Assembly: GCF_003233725.1 (NCBI RefSeq) | Contig: NZ_QKQV01000008.1 | Coordinates: 1 to 64,000 of the forward strand | DNA length: 64,000 bases | Direction of reading: 5' to 3' | Source of the DNA: Mesonia sp. K7 | GTDB taxonomy: Bacteria > Bacteroidota > Bacteroidia > Flavobacteriales > Flavobacteriaceae | Shown: in pieces, positions 46,588 through 53,762 of the stretch | How the letters are laid out: each line of letters opens with the position of its first letter | Numbering within the stretch: the first letter of the stretch is position 1 | Translations under genes and position numbers: made by a program | Notes under the pieces: model-generated | Told to the model about the DNA's origin: nothing | Database searches by the model: none | Seen by the model: only the letters and a program-made list of their open reading frames with translations

Positions 46588-47964
46588 ATGGACATCAACC
46601 TTATTTCTATCATTATTATTTTGGCGGTTTTTACCGTGGCTTTTCTGCTAGCTTGGTTTATTTCAAAAAGTAAATCACAACAAGCGCAAAAACTGCTCAA
46701 CGAAAAAAGCATCGAGCAACAATCGGCCATCGAAAATTATAAATTGCAGATTGAGCGTTTGGAAATTCAAATGGAAAACAATAAAAAAGAATATCAGACA
46801 GGAATTCAAAAAATTATATCTGAAAGAGAAGAAATTCGTAAAGAAAAAGATTTACTGAAAAATTCGCTCACCCAGAAAAATGTAGAGTACGCCAACCTGG
46901 AAGAAAAACTTAGCCTCCAAAAAGAAGAGGTTGAAAAGCTGCAAGAAAAGTTCACCAAAGAGTTTGAAAATCTTGCCAATAAAATTTTAGATCAGAAATC
47001 AGAAAAGTTTACCACACAGAACAAAGAAAACATCAAAAACATCTTAGAGCCTTTACAGGAAAAAATAAAAGGTTTTGAAGAAAAAGTTACGCAAAATAGA
47101 GAAGAATCCATCAAAATGCACGTAGCTTTAGGTGAACAACTTAAACACCTCAACGAACAAAACCTCAAAATAAGTGAAGAAGCCAACAACTTGACCAAAG
47201 CCTTAAAAGGCGATACCAAAACCCAAGGAAATTGGGGCGAAATGATTTTGAAAACAGTTCTCGAAAAAAGTGGGCTCGAAAAAGACCGTGAATTTTTTCT
47301 GCAAGAAAATCATTATACCGAACAAGGCAAACGCGTGATGCCCGATGTAGTCATCAAACTTCCCGGAAACAAAAAAATGATTATCGATTCTAAAGTTTCG
47401 CTAAATGCGTATGAAAAATACATGAACGAAACTGATGATAAAGAACGAGAAGGTTTTCTCAAAAGTCATTTGCTGTCGGTTAAAAATCGGGTTGATGAAC
47501 TCAGCAAAAAAGAGTATCACAAAATCTACCAGATGGAAAGTCCAGATTTTGTCTTGCTGTTCATCCCAATAGAAGCAGCTTTTGCAGTGGCTTCTAATTA
47601 CAACCCAAATTTGTATAACGAGGCTTTCGATAAAAACATTATCTTAGTAACACCAACCACTTTGCTGGCGGTTTTAAAAACCATCGACAGTATGTGGCAA
47701 AACGAAAAACAAAAACAAAACGCACTCGATATTGCCAATCAAGCCGGAGCTTTGTACGATTCTTTTGTTAACCTTACGGAGGAATTGATTAAAGTAGGAA
47801 AGCAAATTGGCACCGTACAAAATAGTTACGAATCGGCGATGAAAAAACTTACCGGAAAGGGGAATTTAATTCGCCGGGTCGAAAAATTAAAGAAATTAGG
47901 AGCCAAAGCGAGCAAGCAAATCAATACGAACTTGTTGGCGAGAGCTCAAGACGAAGAAGAATAA
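46588..47964 (+). CDS. rmuC: DNA recombination protein RmuC
   Basis: 458 residues. An N-terminal membrane helix (about 5-23) is followed by a long coiled coil (25-165, LQKEEVEKLQEKFTKEFE) and the RmuC domain (about 200-430) with KTQGNWGEMILKTVLEKSGL, IIDSKVSLNAYEKYM, PDFVLLFIPIEAAFA. It limits inversions at short inverted repeats and is nuclease-like. Five bases separate it from the next gene. Confidence 0.93.
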   Translation: MDINLISIIIILAVFTVAFLLAWFISKSKSQQAQKLLNEKSIEQQSAIENYKLQIERLEIQMENNKKEYQTGIQKIISEREEIRKEKDLLKNSLTQKNVEYANLEEKLSLQKEEVEKLQEKFTKEFENLANKILDQKSEKFTTQNKENIKNILEPLQEKIKGFEEKVTQNREESIKMHVALGEQLKHLNEQNLKISEEANNLTKALKGDTKTQGNWGEMILKTVLEKSGLEKDREFFLQENHYTEQGKRVMPDVVIKLPGNKKMIIDSKVSLNAYEKYMNETDDKEREGFLKSHLLSVKNRVDELSKKEYHKIYQMESPDFVLLFIPIEAAFAVASNYNPNLYNEAFDKNIILVTPTTLLAVLKTIDSMWQNEKQKQNALDIANQAGALYDSFVNLTEELIKVGKQIGTVQNSYESAMKKLTGKGNLIRRVEKLKKLGAKASKQINTNLLARAQDEEE

Positions 47965-47968
47965 TCTT

Positions 47969-48334
47969 ATGAAAAAAATCCTTATTTATATTTTATTGAG
48001 CATCACGCTCATTGCCTGCCTGTATTTTGCATTTATTTACTACGTGCCTTACAGTGAAGGAACTCGCGCTGGCGAACTCATCAAATTTAGCAACAAAGGC
48101 GTGATTGTAAAAACTTGGGAAGGCGAAATTAGCCAAGGTATTAGCGGGGCTCAGATTTTTAGCTTTTCGGTGTTGGATAAAGACGAAGAAGTCATTCAAA
48201 AACTGCAAGATTACCAAGGCGAATACGTTAAGCTCACTTATAAAGAACGTTTCGGAACTTTTATCATTTGGGGTGACACCAAATATTTTGTAACCGATGT
48301 AGAACTGGCCAACTCACCTCATTTTAGAAGATAA
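47969..48334 (+). CDS. small membrane-anchored hypothetical protein, 121 aa
   Basis: An N-terminal membrane helix (LIYILLSITLIACLYFAFIYY) is followed by a short beta domain with YSEGTRAGELIKFSNKGVI and KTWEGEISQ. Homologues in this family are, from memory, sometimes labelled 6-phosphogluconate dehydrogenase, which has no support in this sequence. It lies between rmuC and the thioesterase gene with 4-base and 3-base gaps, so it is in their operon. Confidence 0.75.
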   Translation: MKKILIYILLSITLIACLYFAFIYYVPYSEGTRAGELIKFSNKGVIVKTWEGEISQGISGAQIFSFSVLDKDEEVIQKLQDYQGEYVKLTYKERFGTFIIWGDTKYFVTDVELANSPHFRR

Positions 48335-48337
48335 TTT

Positions 48338-48880
48338 ATGGATAATTTTAAAACCGTAAGAGCTTCGCAAGTTGTTATTTCAGAACTCATGCTTCCTTCC
48401 CACTCCAATTTTAACGGGAAAATTCACGGAGGTTATATTTTATCGTTGTTAGACCAAATTGCTTTTGCCTGTGCTTCTAAACACAGCAGACAATATTGCG
48501 TGACCGCTAGTGTAGATACGGTAGATTTTTTGGCACCTATAGAAATTGGCGAACTGGTAACCATGAAAGCCTCGGTAAATTATACCGGCAACAGCTCAAT
48601 GGTCATCGGTATACGTGTAGAAGCAGAAAATATACAAACGGGCAAGAAAAAGCATTGCAACTCTTCTTACATTACGATGGTTGCTGTAGATAATTCTGGT
48701 AAACCGATAAAAATACCAGGTCTAATTCTCAAAACCGATGACGATTTAAGACGCTTTCTAAAAAGCTTAACGCGAAAAGAAATGAAAAGCGAACGCTACG
48801 AAAATTTCAATGAGCTCGATTTCTCGAAAGAAAAACATGAGTTAGAGCTAAAAGACCAAAATATTCGTCTTGAGTTATAA
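48338..48880 (+). CDS. acyl-CoA thioesterase (hotdog fold)
   Basis: A 180-residue protein of the YciA/BACH type: HSNFNGKIHGGYILSLLDQI with the active-site Asn/Asp helix, VTASVDTVDFLAPIEIGELV, and SYITMVAVD. It hydrolyses acyl-CoA. The C-terminal 40 residues are charged and helical (ERYENFNELDFSKEKHELEL). It follows the small membrane protein by three bases. Confidence 0.9.
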   Translation: MDNFKTVRASQVVISELMLPSHSNFNGKIHGGYILSLLDQIAFACASKHSRQYCVTASVDTVDFLAPIEIGELVTMKASVNYTGNSSMVIGIRVEAENIQTGKKKHCNSSYITMVAVDNSGKPIKIPGLILKTDDDLRRFLKSLTRKEMKSERYENFNELDFSKEKHELELKDQNIRLEL

Positions 48881-48983
48881 CTTTCTTTAGCTTTTGTAAA
48901 AAAATGTGCATTTCGTCTATATTCCTACTTCTAAGTTGATTTCAATTTATTTTTTTCATACTTTAAATAAAAAATTCAATCGT

Positions 48984-49379
48984 ATGAAAACAAAATTATT
49001 ACTCATTTTACCCACTCTTTTCTTATTGATAAGTTGCGGTTCTGGTCTTACAGGAACTTGGAATATCGATCGCTACGAAATTGTTCGTGAAAATGGTCAA
49101 AACACTTCTGCCGAAAACATAGGTGTAATTAGCTTTCAGAAAAACGGAAAAGGCACTAAAAACATTCACTACAATATCTTTGATAACGAATATGAAGATA
49201 AAAGCAGTTTTACCTATGAGGTAAATAAAGAAAAAGCTTCTGTCACTATTAAAGGTGAAAAAGGTGATGAATCTTCCTTTAACAAAACTTGGATTATGAT
49301 AGAAGACAAAGGTAAAAAGCAAATTTGGAAATCTACCGATGGTGCCAATATCGTACAAACCATAGAACTGAGTAAATAA
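48984..49379 (+). CDS. lipocalin-like lipoprotein, 131 aa
   Basis: I use ATG 48984 (MKTKLLLILPTLFLLISCGS), which gives a lipobox ISC at Cys18; a longer frame from 48906 is not needed. The mature part is a short lipocalin-like beta barrel: LTGTWNIDRYEIVRENG at the start, VISFQKNGKG, then KQIWKSTDGANIVQ. Ligand unknown. The SatD operators start 22 bases after its stop. Confidence 0.75.
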   Translation: MKTKLLLILPTLFLLISCGSGLTGTWNIDRYEIVRENGQNTSAENIGVISFQKNGKGTKNIHYNIFDNEYEDKSSFTYEVNKEKASVTIKGEKGDESSFNKTWIMIEDKGKKQIWKSTDGANIVQTIELSK

Positions 49380-49397
49380 ATTTATTTTAGTTTTCCT

Positions 49398-49476
49398 AAA
49401 TATCGTCTTATCAAGCGATTTTTAAAATTATCGTTTTTTAAGACGATATTTGTTTTTATCGTTTTTTTAAACGATA
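49398..49476 (+). promoter_or_regulatory. three phased operators before satD
   Basis: Three 20-base sites of the form TATCGT-N8-ACGATA lie at 49401-49420 (right half degenerate, GCGATT), 49429-49448 and 49457-49476. They begin exactly 28 bases apart. The last ends eight bases before the satD ATG. In addition AAATATCGTCTTA (49398-49410) and TAAGACGATATTT (49439-49451) form a 13-base inverted repeat, so a hairpin that ends the upstream lipoprotein transcript is also possible. Confidence 0.8.
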
Positions 49477-49484
49477 TTTGAGTT

Positions 49485-50099
49485 ATGATTGGAGTGATTA
49501 CAGGAGATATTATCAATTCGCGAGCGGCAAAACAACCTTCAGATTATCTAGAAGTGTTGCAAAGCCTTTTGCCCAAAATAAATGCTCACCCTAAGAGCTG
49601 GGAGATTTATAGGGGTGATAGTTTTCAGGTAGAAATAGAGGATGTTGAAAACGCTTTTTGGTACTGTGTTTACCTCAAGAGTGCTATAAAATGCATTAAA
49701 AATATAGATGTACGCCTAGCAATTGGTTTAGGAAATAAAGATTTTGAAGCCAAAAGTGTTTCTAAATCCAGCGGAAGCGCTTTTATACGTTCCGGCGAAA
49801 CTTTAGAGAACCTCAAAAAACAGAAAATACATTTGGGTATTGATACTGGAAAAAAAACTTTAGATCAAGAACTTAATGCTAGTATTCAGTTGACACTTAT
49901 CGCGATGAACCATTGGACCACTAATTCTGCTGAAATTATAAAACTCAGTATCGAAAATCCCGATAAAAGCCAGCAAGAACTAGGTGAACTTATTGGCATC
50001 AAACAAAACACCGTAAGTGAAAGACAGAAACGAGCTTTTTTAGATGAACTAAAAAATTTTAATTTAGTATTTCAGCAAAAAGTAAAACAACTCCAATAA
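49485..50099 (+). CDS. satD: SatD family protein with C-terminal HTH
   Basis: 204 residues. The N-terminal part (MIGVITGDIINSRAAKQPSD, YRGDSFQVEIEDV, DVRLAIGLGNKDFEA, GSAFIRSGETL) is the SatD family domain, which resembles a nucleotide-cyclase fold. The C-terminal 60 residues hold a helix-turn-helix (KSQQELGELIGIKQNTVSER). It may bind the three operators just upstream and regulate itself and the next gene. The DUF3307 gene starts one base after its stop. Confidence 0.85.
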   Translation: MIGVITGDIINSRAAKQPSDYLEVLQSLLPKINAHPKSWEIYRGDSFQVEIEDVENAFWYCVYLKSAIKCIKNIDVRLAIGLGNKDFEAKSVSKSSGSAFIRSGETLENLKKQKIHLGIDTGKKTLDQELNASIQLTLIAMNHWTTNSAEIIKLSIENPDKSQQELGELIGIKQNTVSERQKRAFLDELKNFNLVFQQKVKQLQ

Positions 50100-50100
50100 A

Positions 50101-50817
50101 ATGGAAATTCTCATCAAACTCATATTGGCACATCTCATTGGCGACTTCATTTTACAGCCGTATGCTTGGGTAAAAGAAAAAGAGAAGAAAAAACTAAAAT
50201 CACCTAAACTTTATCTTCATGTTTTAATACATCTCGTTGTGACAGCTCTATTGCTTTGGGATTTGTCGCTTTGGCCAATTATTTTGATCATTACAGGTTC
50301 ACACCTTGTTATCGATGCCATAAAAATTTCACTCAAAAAGAAAAAAAACAAGCGTTTACTTTTCTTTATCGATCAATTGCTGCATTTGGCTGTTATTTTT
50401 TGGGTGAGTTACGCTTTCGCGGATTTGAATGTAGAAACTTCTTTTTTTGATACAAATAAAACACTGCTGGTCATTACTTCGGTTTTGTTTCTTACTTATC
50501 CAGTAGCAACCATGATGAAAGTCATTTTCTCAAAATGGAATGTCAAGCAAATTACGGAAGCCAATAACCAATCGTTAGAAAATGCCGGTAAAATCATCGG
50601 AATGCTCGAAAGAGTTTTGGTTTTTATTTTTATTATCATGAACCATTGGGAAGCCGTTGGTTTTCTGATTACGGCAAAATCGGTCTTTCGATTTGGAGAC
50701 TTAAAAGAAGCCAAGCAACGTAAACTCACCGAATATGTACTCATTGGGACACTTATAAGTTTTGGTGTTACTATACTTACGGCAATTGCTTGTCAACAAT
50801 TTTTATATATTTTATAG
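50101..50817 (+). CDS. DUF3307 membrane protein
   Basis: A 238-residue integral membrane protein with about six helices and the family start LIKLILAHLIGDFILQPYAW, plus YLHVLIHLVVTALLLWD and GSHLVIDAIKI. His and Asp residues inside the helices may form a metal or proton site. The pairing with SatD is, as I recall, common, but the activity is unknown. It contains the palindrome core CGCTTTCGCGG at 50412. Confidence 0.85.
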   Translation: MEILIKLILAHLIGDFILQPYAWVKEKEKKKLKSPKLYLHVLIHLVVTALLLWDLSLWPIILIITGSHLVIDAIKISLKKKKNKRLLFFIDQLLHLAVIFWVSYAFADLNVETSFFDTNKTLLVITSVLFLTYPVATMMKVIFSKWNVKQITEANNQSLENAGKIIGMLERVLVFIFIIMNHWEAVGFLITAKSVFRFGDLKEAKQRKLTEYVLIGTLISFGVTILTAIACQQFLYIL

Positions 50818-50849
50818 ACATCTAGACAAAATGAGTTATCTTTAAAATT

Positions 50850-51233
50850 ATGAAAAGCAAATACATCATACTTATAATCATTTTATTAGCCATAGGTTAT
50901 TTAGGCTATCAGTACCTATATCAAGACCACAGAGATATAGCAGAAGAAGTCGCAGCATATAGTATTGCTTCAGATCAAGTAAACCAAGAATTTGTGACAA
51001 ATGCAGAAGTAGCAGAAACAAAATACCTCAACAAAACCATCGAAATAACAGGTACTGTTTCTAAAATAGAAGACAATTCGATTACGCTAGATGATGTTAT
51101 TTACTGCCAATTTACAGCGCCTCTAGAAACAGACATACAACAAAATCAAAATGTGACTATAAAAGGACGCTTTATTGGTTATGACGATTTGTTAGAGTAT
51201 GTCAATTTAGATCAATGTTCCATCAAAAATTAG
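50850..51233 (+). CDS. OB-fold membrane-anchored protein, 127 aa
   Basis: An N-terminal membrane helix (YIILIIILLAIGYLGYQYLY), a helical linker and then an OB-fold of the tRNA_anti-like type (LNKTIEITGTVSKIEDNSIT; VTIKGRFIGYDDLLEYVNLD). The cysteines CQF and DQCSIKN may pair. Probably a periplasmic binding protein. It is followed three bases later by the DUF5777 gene, so both may act together in the operon to 53004. Confidence 0.78.
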   Translation: MKSKYIILIIILLAIGYLGYQYLYQDHRDIAEEVAAYSIASDQVNQEFVTNAEVAETKYLNKTIEITGTVSKIEDNSITLDDVIYCQFTAPLETDIQQNQNVTIKGRFIGYDDLLEYVNLDQCSIKN

Positions 51234-51236
51234 CCT

Positions 51237-52085
51237 ATGCGATTATTTTTACTTTTATTTTTAGTTGGTTGTCTCACTGGGTTTGCCCAACAAGATTTAT
51301 TAGACGAGATTGATCAAGACACCGTAATCAATAGTTATGCAACTGCAGCTTTTAAAGGCCTTAAAATTGTTAATTTTGAATCGACTAAACTCACTGCAAA
51401 AAAAGAATTTACCTTTGTGGTAGCACACCGTTTTGGAAGTATAGAAAACGGTTTTGAAACTTTTTTTGGACTCGATGAAGCGGTTACCAAACTCAATTTT
51501 ATCTACGGAATTTCTGATGCTGTAAATATTGGTATTTCGAGAAGTTCATACCAAAAAACTTACGAAGGCTCACTAAAATACAGATTGGTTCAACAACAAG
51601 AAAATGGTTTTCCTTTTACTATTGTGGGCTTTAATGCTATCATGGTTAATTCTGCTCTAGAAGAAGAAAACCTCCCGCTCTTAGAATTTAAGCATCGTTT
51701 AGGATATTTGGCACAAGCACTTGTTTCCCGTAAAGTTTCTGAAAAGCTTTCATTAGAAATAGCTCCAACATTTTTTCATGATAATTATGTTTTTTACAAC
51801 GAACAAGAAAATTCGCAGTATGCTGTTGGTATTGGAGGAAGATATAAGTTAGGAAAAAGATGGTCGCTCAATGCAGACTACGGTTATCACCTGAACCGTG
51901 CTGAAAACTCTCCTTTCAAAAATCCACTTTCTATTGGCATAGATTTAGAAACTGGAGGTCACGTTTTTCAGATGCACTTTACCAACGCACAACCTATGAA
52001 TACTAACGGATTTTTAGGACAAGCCACTGGCGATTGGTCTGATGGAGACATTTATTTTGGGTTTAATTTAAGTCGAGTTTTTTAA
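51237..52085 (+). CDS. DUF5777-type outer-membrane barrel protein
   Basis: 282 residues with a signal peptide (GFAQQ), then STKLTAKKEFTFVVAHRFGS and repeated strands up to DGDIYFGFNLSRVF, with an aromatic C-terminus. This fits the DUF5777 family of predicted outer-membrane beta barrels, function unknown. It lies between an OB-fold protein and a haem-type lipoprotein and is probably transcribed with both. Confidence 0.78.
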   Translation: MRLFLLLFLVGCLTGFAQQDLLDEIDQDTVINSYATAAFKGLKIVNFESTKLTAKKEFTFVVAHRFGSIENGFETFFGLDEAVTKLNFIYGISDAVNIGISRSSYQKTYEGSLKYRLVQQQENGFPFTIVGFNAIMVNSALEEENLPLLEFKHRLGYLAQALVSRKVSEKLSLEIAPTFFHDNYVFYNEQENSQYAVGIGGRYKLGKRWSLNADYGYHLNRAENSPFKNPLSIGIDLETGGHVFQMHFTNAQPMNTNGFLGQATGDWSDGDIYFGFNLSRVF

Positions 52086-52095
52086 AATAGTAATT

Positions 52096-52455
52096 ATGAG
52101 ATTTTTTATAAGCTTTTTATTAACGGTATGTTTTTTGTTCAGTTGTACTAACGCAAGTGAAGAAGATTTAATAAATATAGAAAACCCAGAGGTCATTACT
52201 TACGTGGAACATATAAAACCGATTATAGATAATAATTGTATAATTTGTCACGGAAACCCTCCAGCAAGTGGAGCAAGTATAAGTTTAACAACTTATGATG
52301 AAGTGGTATCTGCAATAAATAGTAATGAACTCATCGATAGGATTTCTAGACAACCTGGTGAAGCTGGCGCAATGCCTTTAGGTGGCCCGAGGTTACCTCA
52401 ACACCTAATAGACCTGATGATACAATGGGAAGAAGAAGGCTTTGTAAACGAATAA
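52096..52455 (+). CDS. c-type haem lipoprotein, 119 aa
   Basis: Lipobox FSC (Cys17). A single c-haem site Cys48-Ile-Ile-Cys51-His52 follows YVEHIKPIIDNNC, as in small c-type cytochromes and the planctomycete-type cytochrome domain. A Met in GAMPLGG could be the axial ligand. It is likely a surface or periplasmic electron carrier. The neighbours are a DUF5777 barrel and a YceI protein. Confidence 0.82.
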   Translation: MRFFISFLLTVCFLFSCTNASEEDLINIENPEVITYVEHIKPIIDNNCIICHGNPPASGASISLTTYDEVVSAINSNELIDRISRQPGEAGAMPLGGPRLPQHLIDLMIQWEEEGFVNE

Positions 52456-52467
52456 ATTTTTTAAAAA

Positions 52468-53004
52468 ATGAAGAAGTTAACTCTACTATTATCGTTTATC
52501 CTAACAACTACATTTCTTCAGGCACAGAAGTATTACACTAAAGAAGGTTTTGTGGGTTTTGAGGCTTCCGTTCCTTCTTTTGAGGAAGTAAAAGCCAAAA
52601 ACAATTCCGCGACAGCGATATTAAATACCGAAAATGGAGAGTTTGCAGCTTTAGTGTTTGTAAATGGCTTTCGGTTTAAAAACGCCTTGATGGAAGAGCA
52701 TTTTAATGAAAATTATGCTGAATCCAGCAAATACCCTAAGGCAACTTTTAAAGGCAACATTTCTAACTTTAGTCCAGAAGAAGATAAAAACTACAGCCTA
52801 AAAGGTAGTTTAACCTTTCATGGGGAAACAAAAGAATTCAACAACGTACCTGTTCAAGTCACTTATCGAGACGGCAAATACTTTCTAAAAGGAAAATTCA
52901 TGACCAAAGCTTCAGATTTTAACATTGATATTCCTAGTGTGGTAAAAAGTAAAATTGCAGAAGATATTGAAGTTGGTTTTAGTTTTGAATTAGAAAAAAA
53001 ATAA
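52468..53004 (+). CDS. YceI family protein
   Basis: 178 residues with a signal peptide (FLQAQK) and a YceI-type lipocalin fold: VGFEASVPSFEEVKAKNNSA, ESSKYPKATFKGNISNF and SLKGSLTFHGETKEFNNVPV. YceI proteins bind polyisoprenoids such as ubiquinone-like molecules; some are linked to electron transfer. Last gene of the plus-strand group, before a hairpin. It starts 12 bases after the haem lipoprotein. Confidence 0.88.
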   Translation: MKKLTLLLSFILTTTFLQAQKYYTKEGFVGFEASVPSFEEVKAKNNSATAILNTENGEFAALVFVNGFRFKNALMEEHFNENYAESSKYPKATFKGNISNFSPEEDKNYSLKGSLTFHGETKEFNNVPVQVTYRDGKYFLKGKFMTKASDFNIDIPSVVKSKIAEDIEVGFSFELEKK

Positions 53005-53029
53005 GAGCCTAAATTTAGACTCTTATTCA
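53001..53029. terminator. bidirectional hairpin between yceI and cupredoxin genes
   Basis: ATAAGAG-c-CTAAA (53001-53013) pairs with TTTAG-a-CTCTTAT (53014-53026). It overlaps the stop of the YceI gene and lies between converging genes. There is no long T run, so termination strength is uncertain. Confidence 0.65.
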
Positions 53030-53053
53030 TAAAATTTATTTAATATTTTTCTT

Positions 53054-53680
53054 TTATTGCTTGATAAACCTCTTCGTAATAGTACTTTCTGAGGAAGAAA
53101 GTTTTATAAGGTACATTCCAGCATTCAAATCATTGAGTTCTAATTCTGCACGTTTGATATTTGTGTAAGAATAAGTCTTTATTCTTTTACCTAATACATT
53201 ATAAACCTCTACTGTTAACTCACTGTAACTCTGTGGTAATTCTACATTTAAAACAGAAACCACATGGGTAGGATAAATACTCGTATTAATTAACGAGTTA
53301 GCTCCTTCTATACCTAGCGAACCATCTGGCACAACTGTAATCGTTCCAAACATATTGTTTGCGTGAGGATCACATTGGTAAGGATTATCACCCACTACTG
53401 TAAAAGTGTATGAATAAGTTTGCCCAACGCCTGTCTTAAATCCACTATCAAATGATTCTACAGCTCCTGATTTGTTGTGTACATTATGAGTCATCCCGTC
53501 TGTCCACGTCCAAATAACCGTATCTCCGTCTTCAATAGTTTTATTGGGATACCTAGGATCACTTTCTGGAAGGCTAGGTGCTGAACCAATTTCCCAGTCT
53601 ATATGGACTGTCTCCGTACTTTGTGCTAATAAATTTGCACTACATAAAATGATTGATAATAATAGTAAAGTTTTTTTCAT
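53054..53680 (-). CDS. secreted plastocyanin/azurin-like copper protein with type IX sorting domain
   Basis: 208 residues. A signal peptide (LLAQ), a cupredoxin domain (about 25-117) with the type 1 copper ligands His65 (MTHNVHN), Cys103, His106 and Met110 (YQCDPHANNM), and a C-terminal sorting domain (about 130-208) ending RFIKQ. It is thus a surface-exposed blue copper protein exported by the type IX system. An electron-transfer role is inferred from the copper ligands and the haem protein nearby. Confidence 0.9.
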   Translation of the reverse strand: MKKTLLLLSIILCSANLLAQSTETVHIDWEIGSAPSLPESDPRYPNKTIEDGDTVIWTWTDGMTHNVHNKSGAVESFDSGFKTGVGQTYSYTFTVVGDNPYQCDPHANNMFGTITVVPDGSLGIEGANSLINTSIYPTHVVSVLNVELPQSYSELTVEVYNVLGKRIKTYSYTNIKRAELELNDLNAGMYLIKLSSSESTITKRFIKQ

Positions 53681-53762
53681 AAGGATTATTATTTGATTTA
53701 CTTATAAAAATAAACCATAACCACCTATATATTAACGAATTAATAATATTTTAACAGTTTTA

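Noticed and set aside
47969-48334. 6-phosphogluconate dehydrogenase
   Set aside because: The protein is 121 residues with a membrane anchor and no dinucleotide fold; the label used for relatives is unsupported.
49439-49476. CRISPR-like or simple repeat array
   Set aside because: The three units are short quasi-palindromes with fixed 28-bp phasing directly before a regulator gene, which fits operators; there are no spacers of CRISPR size.
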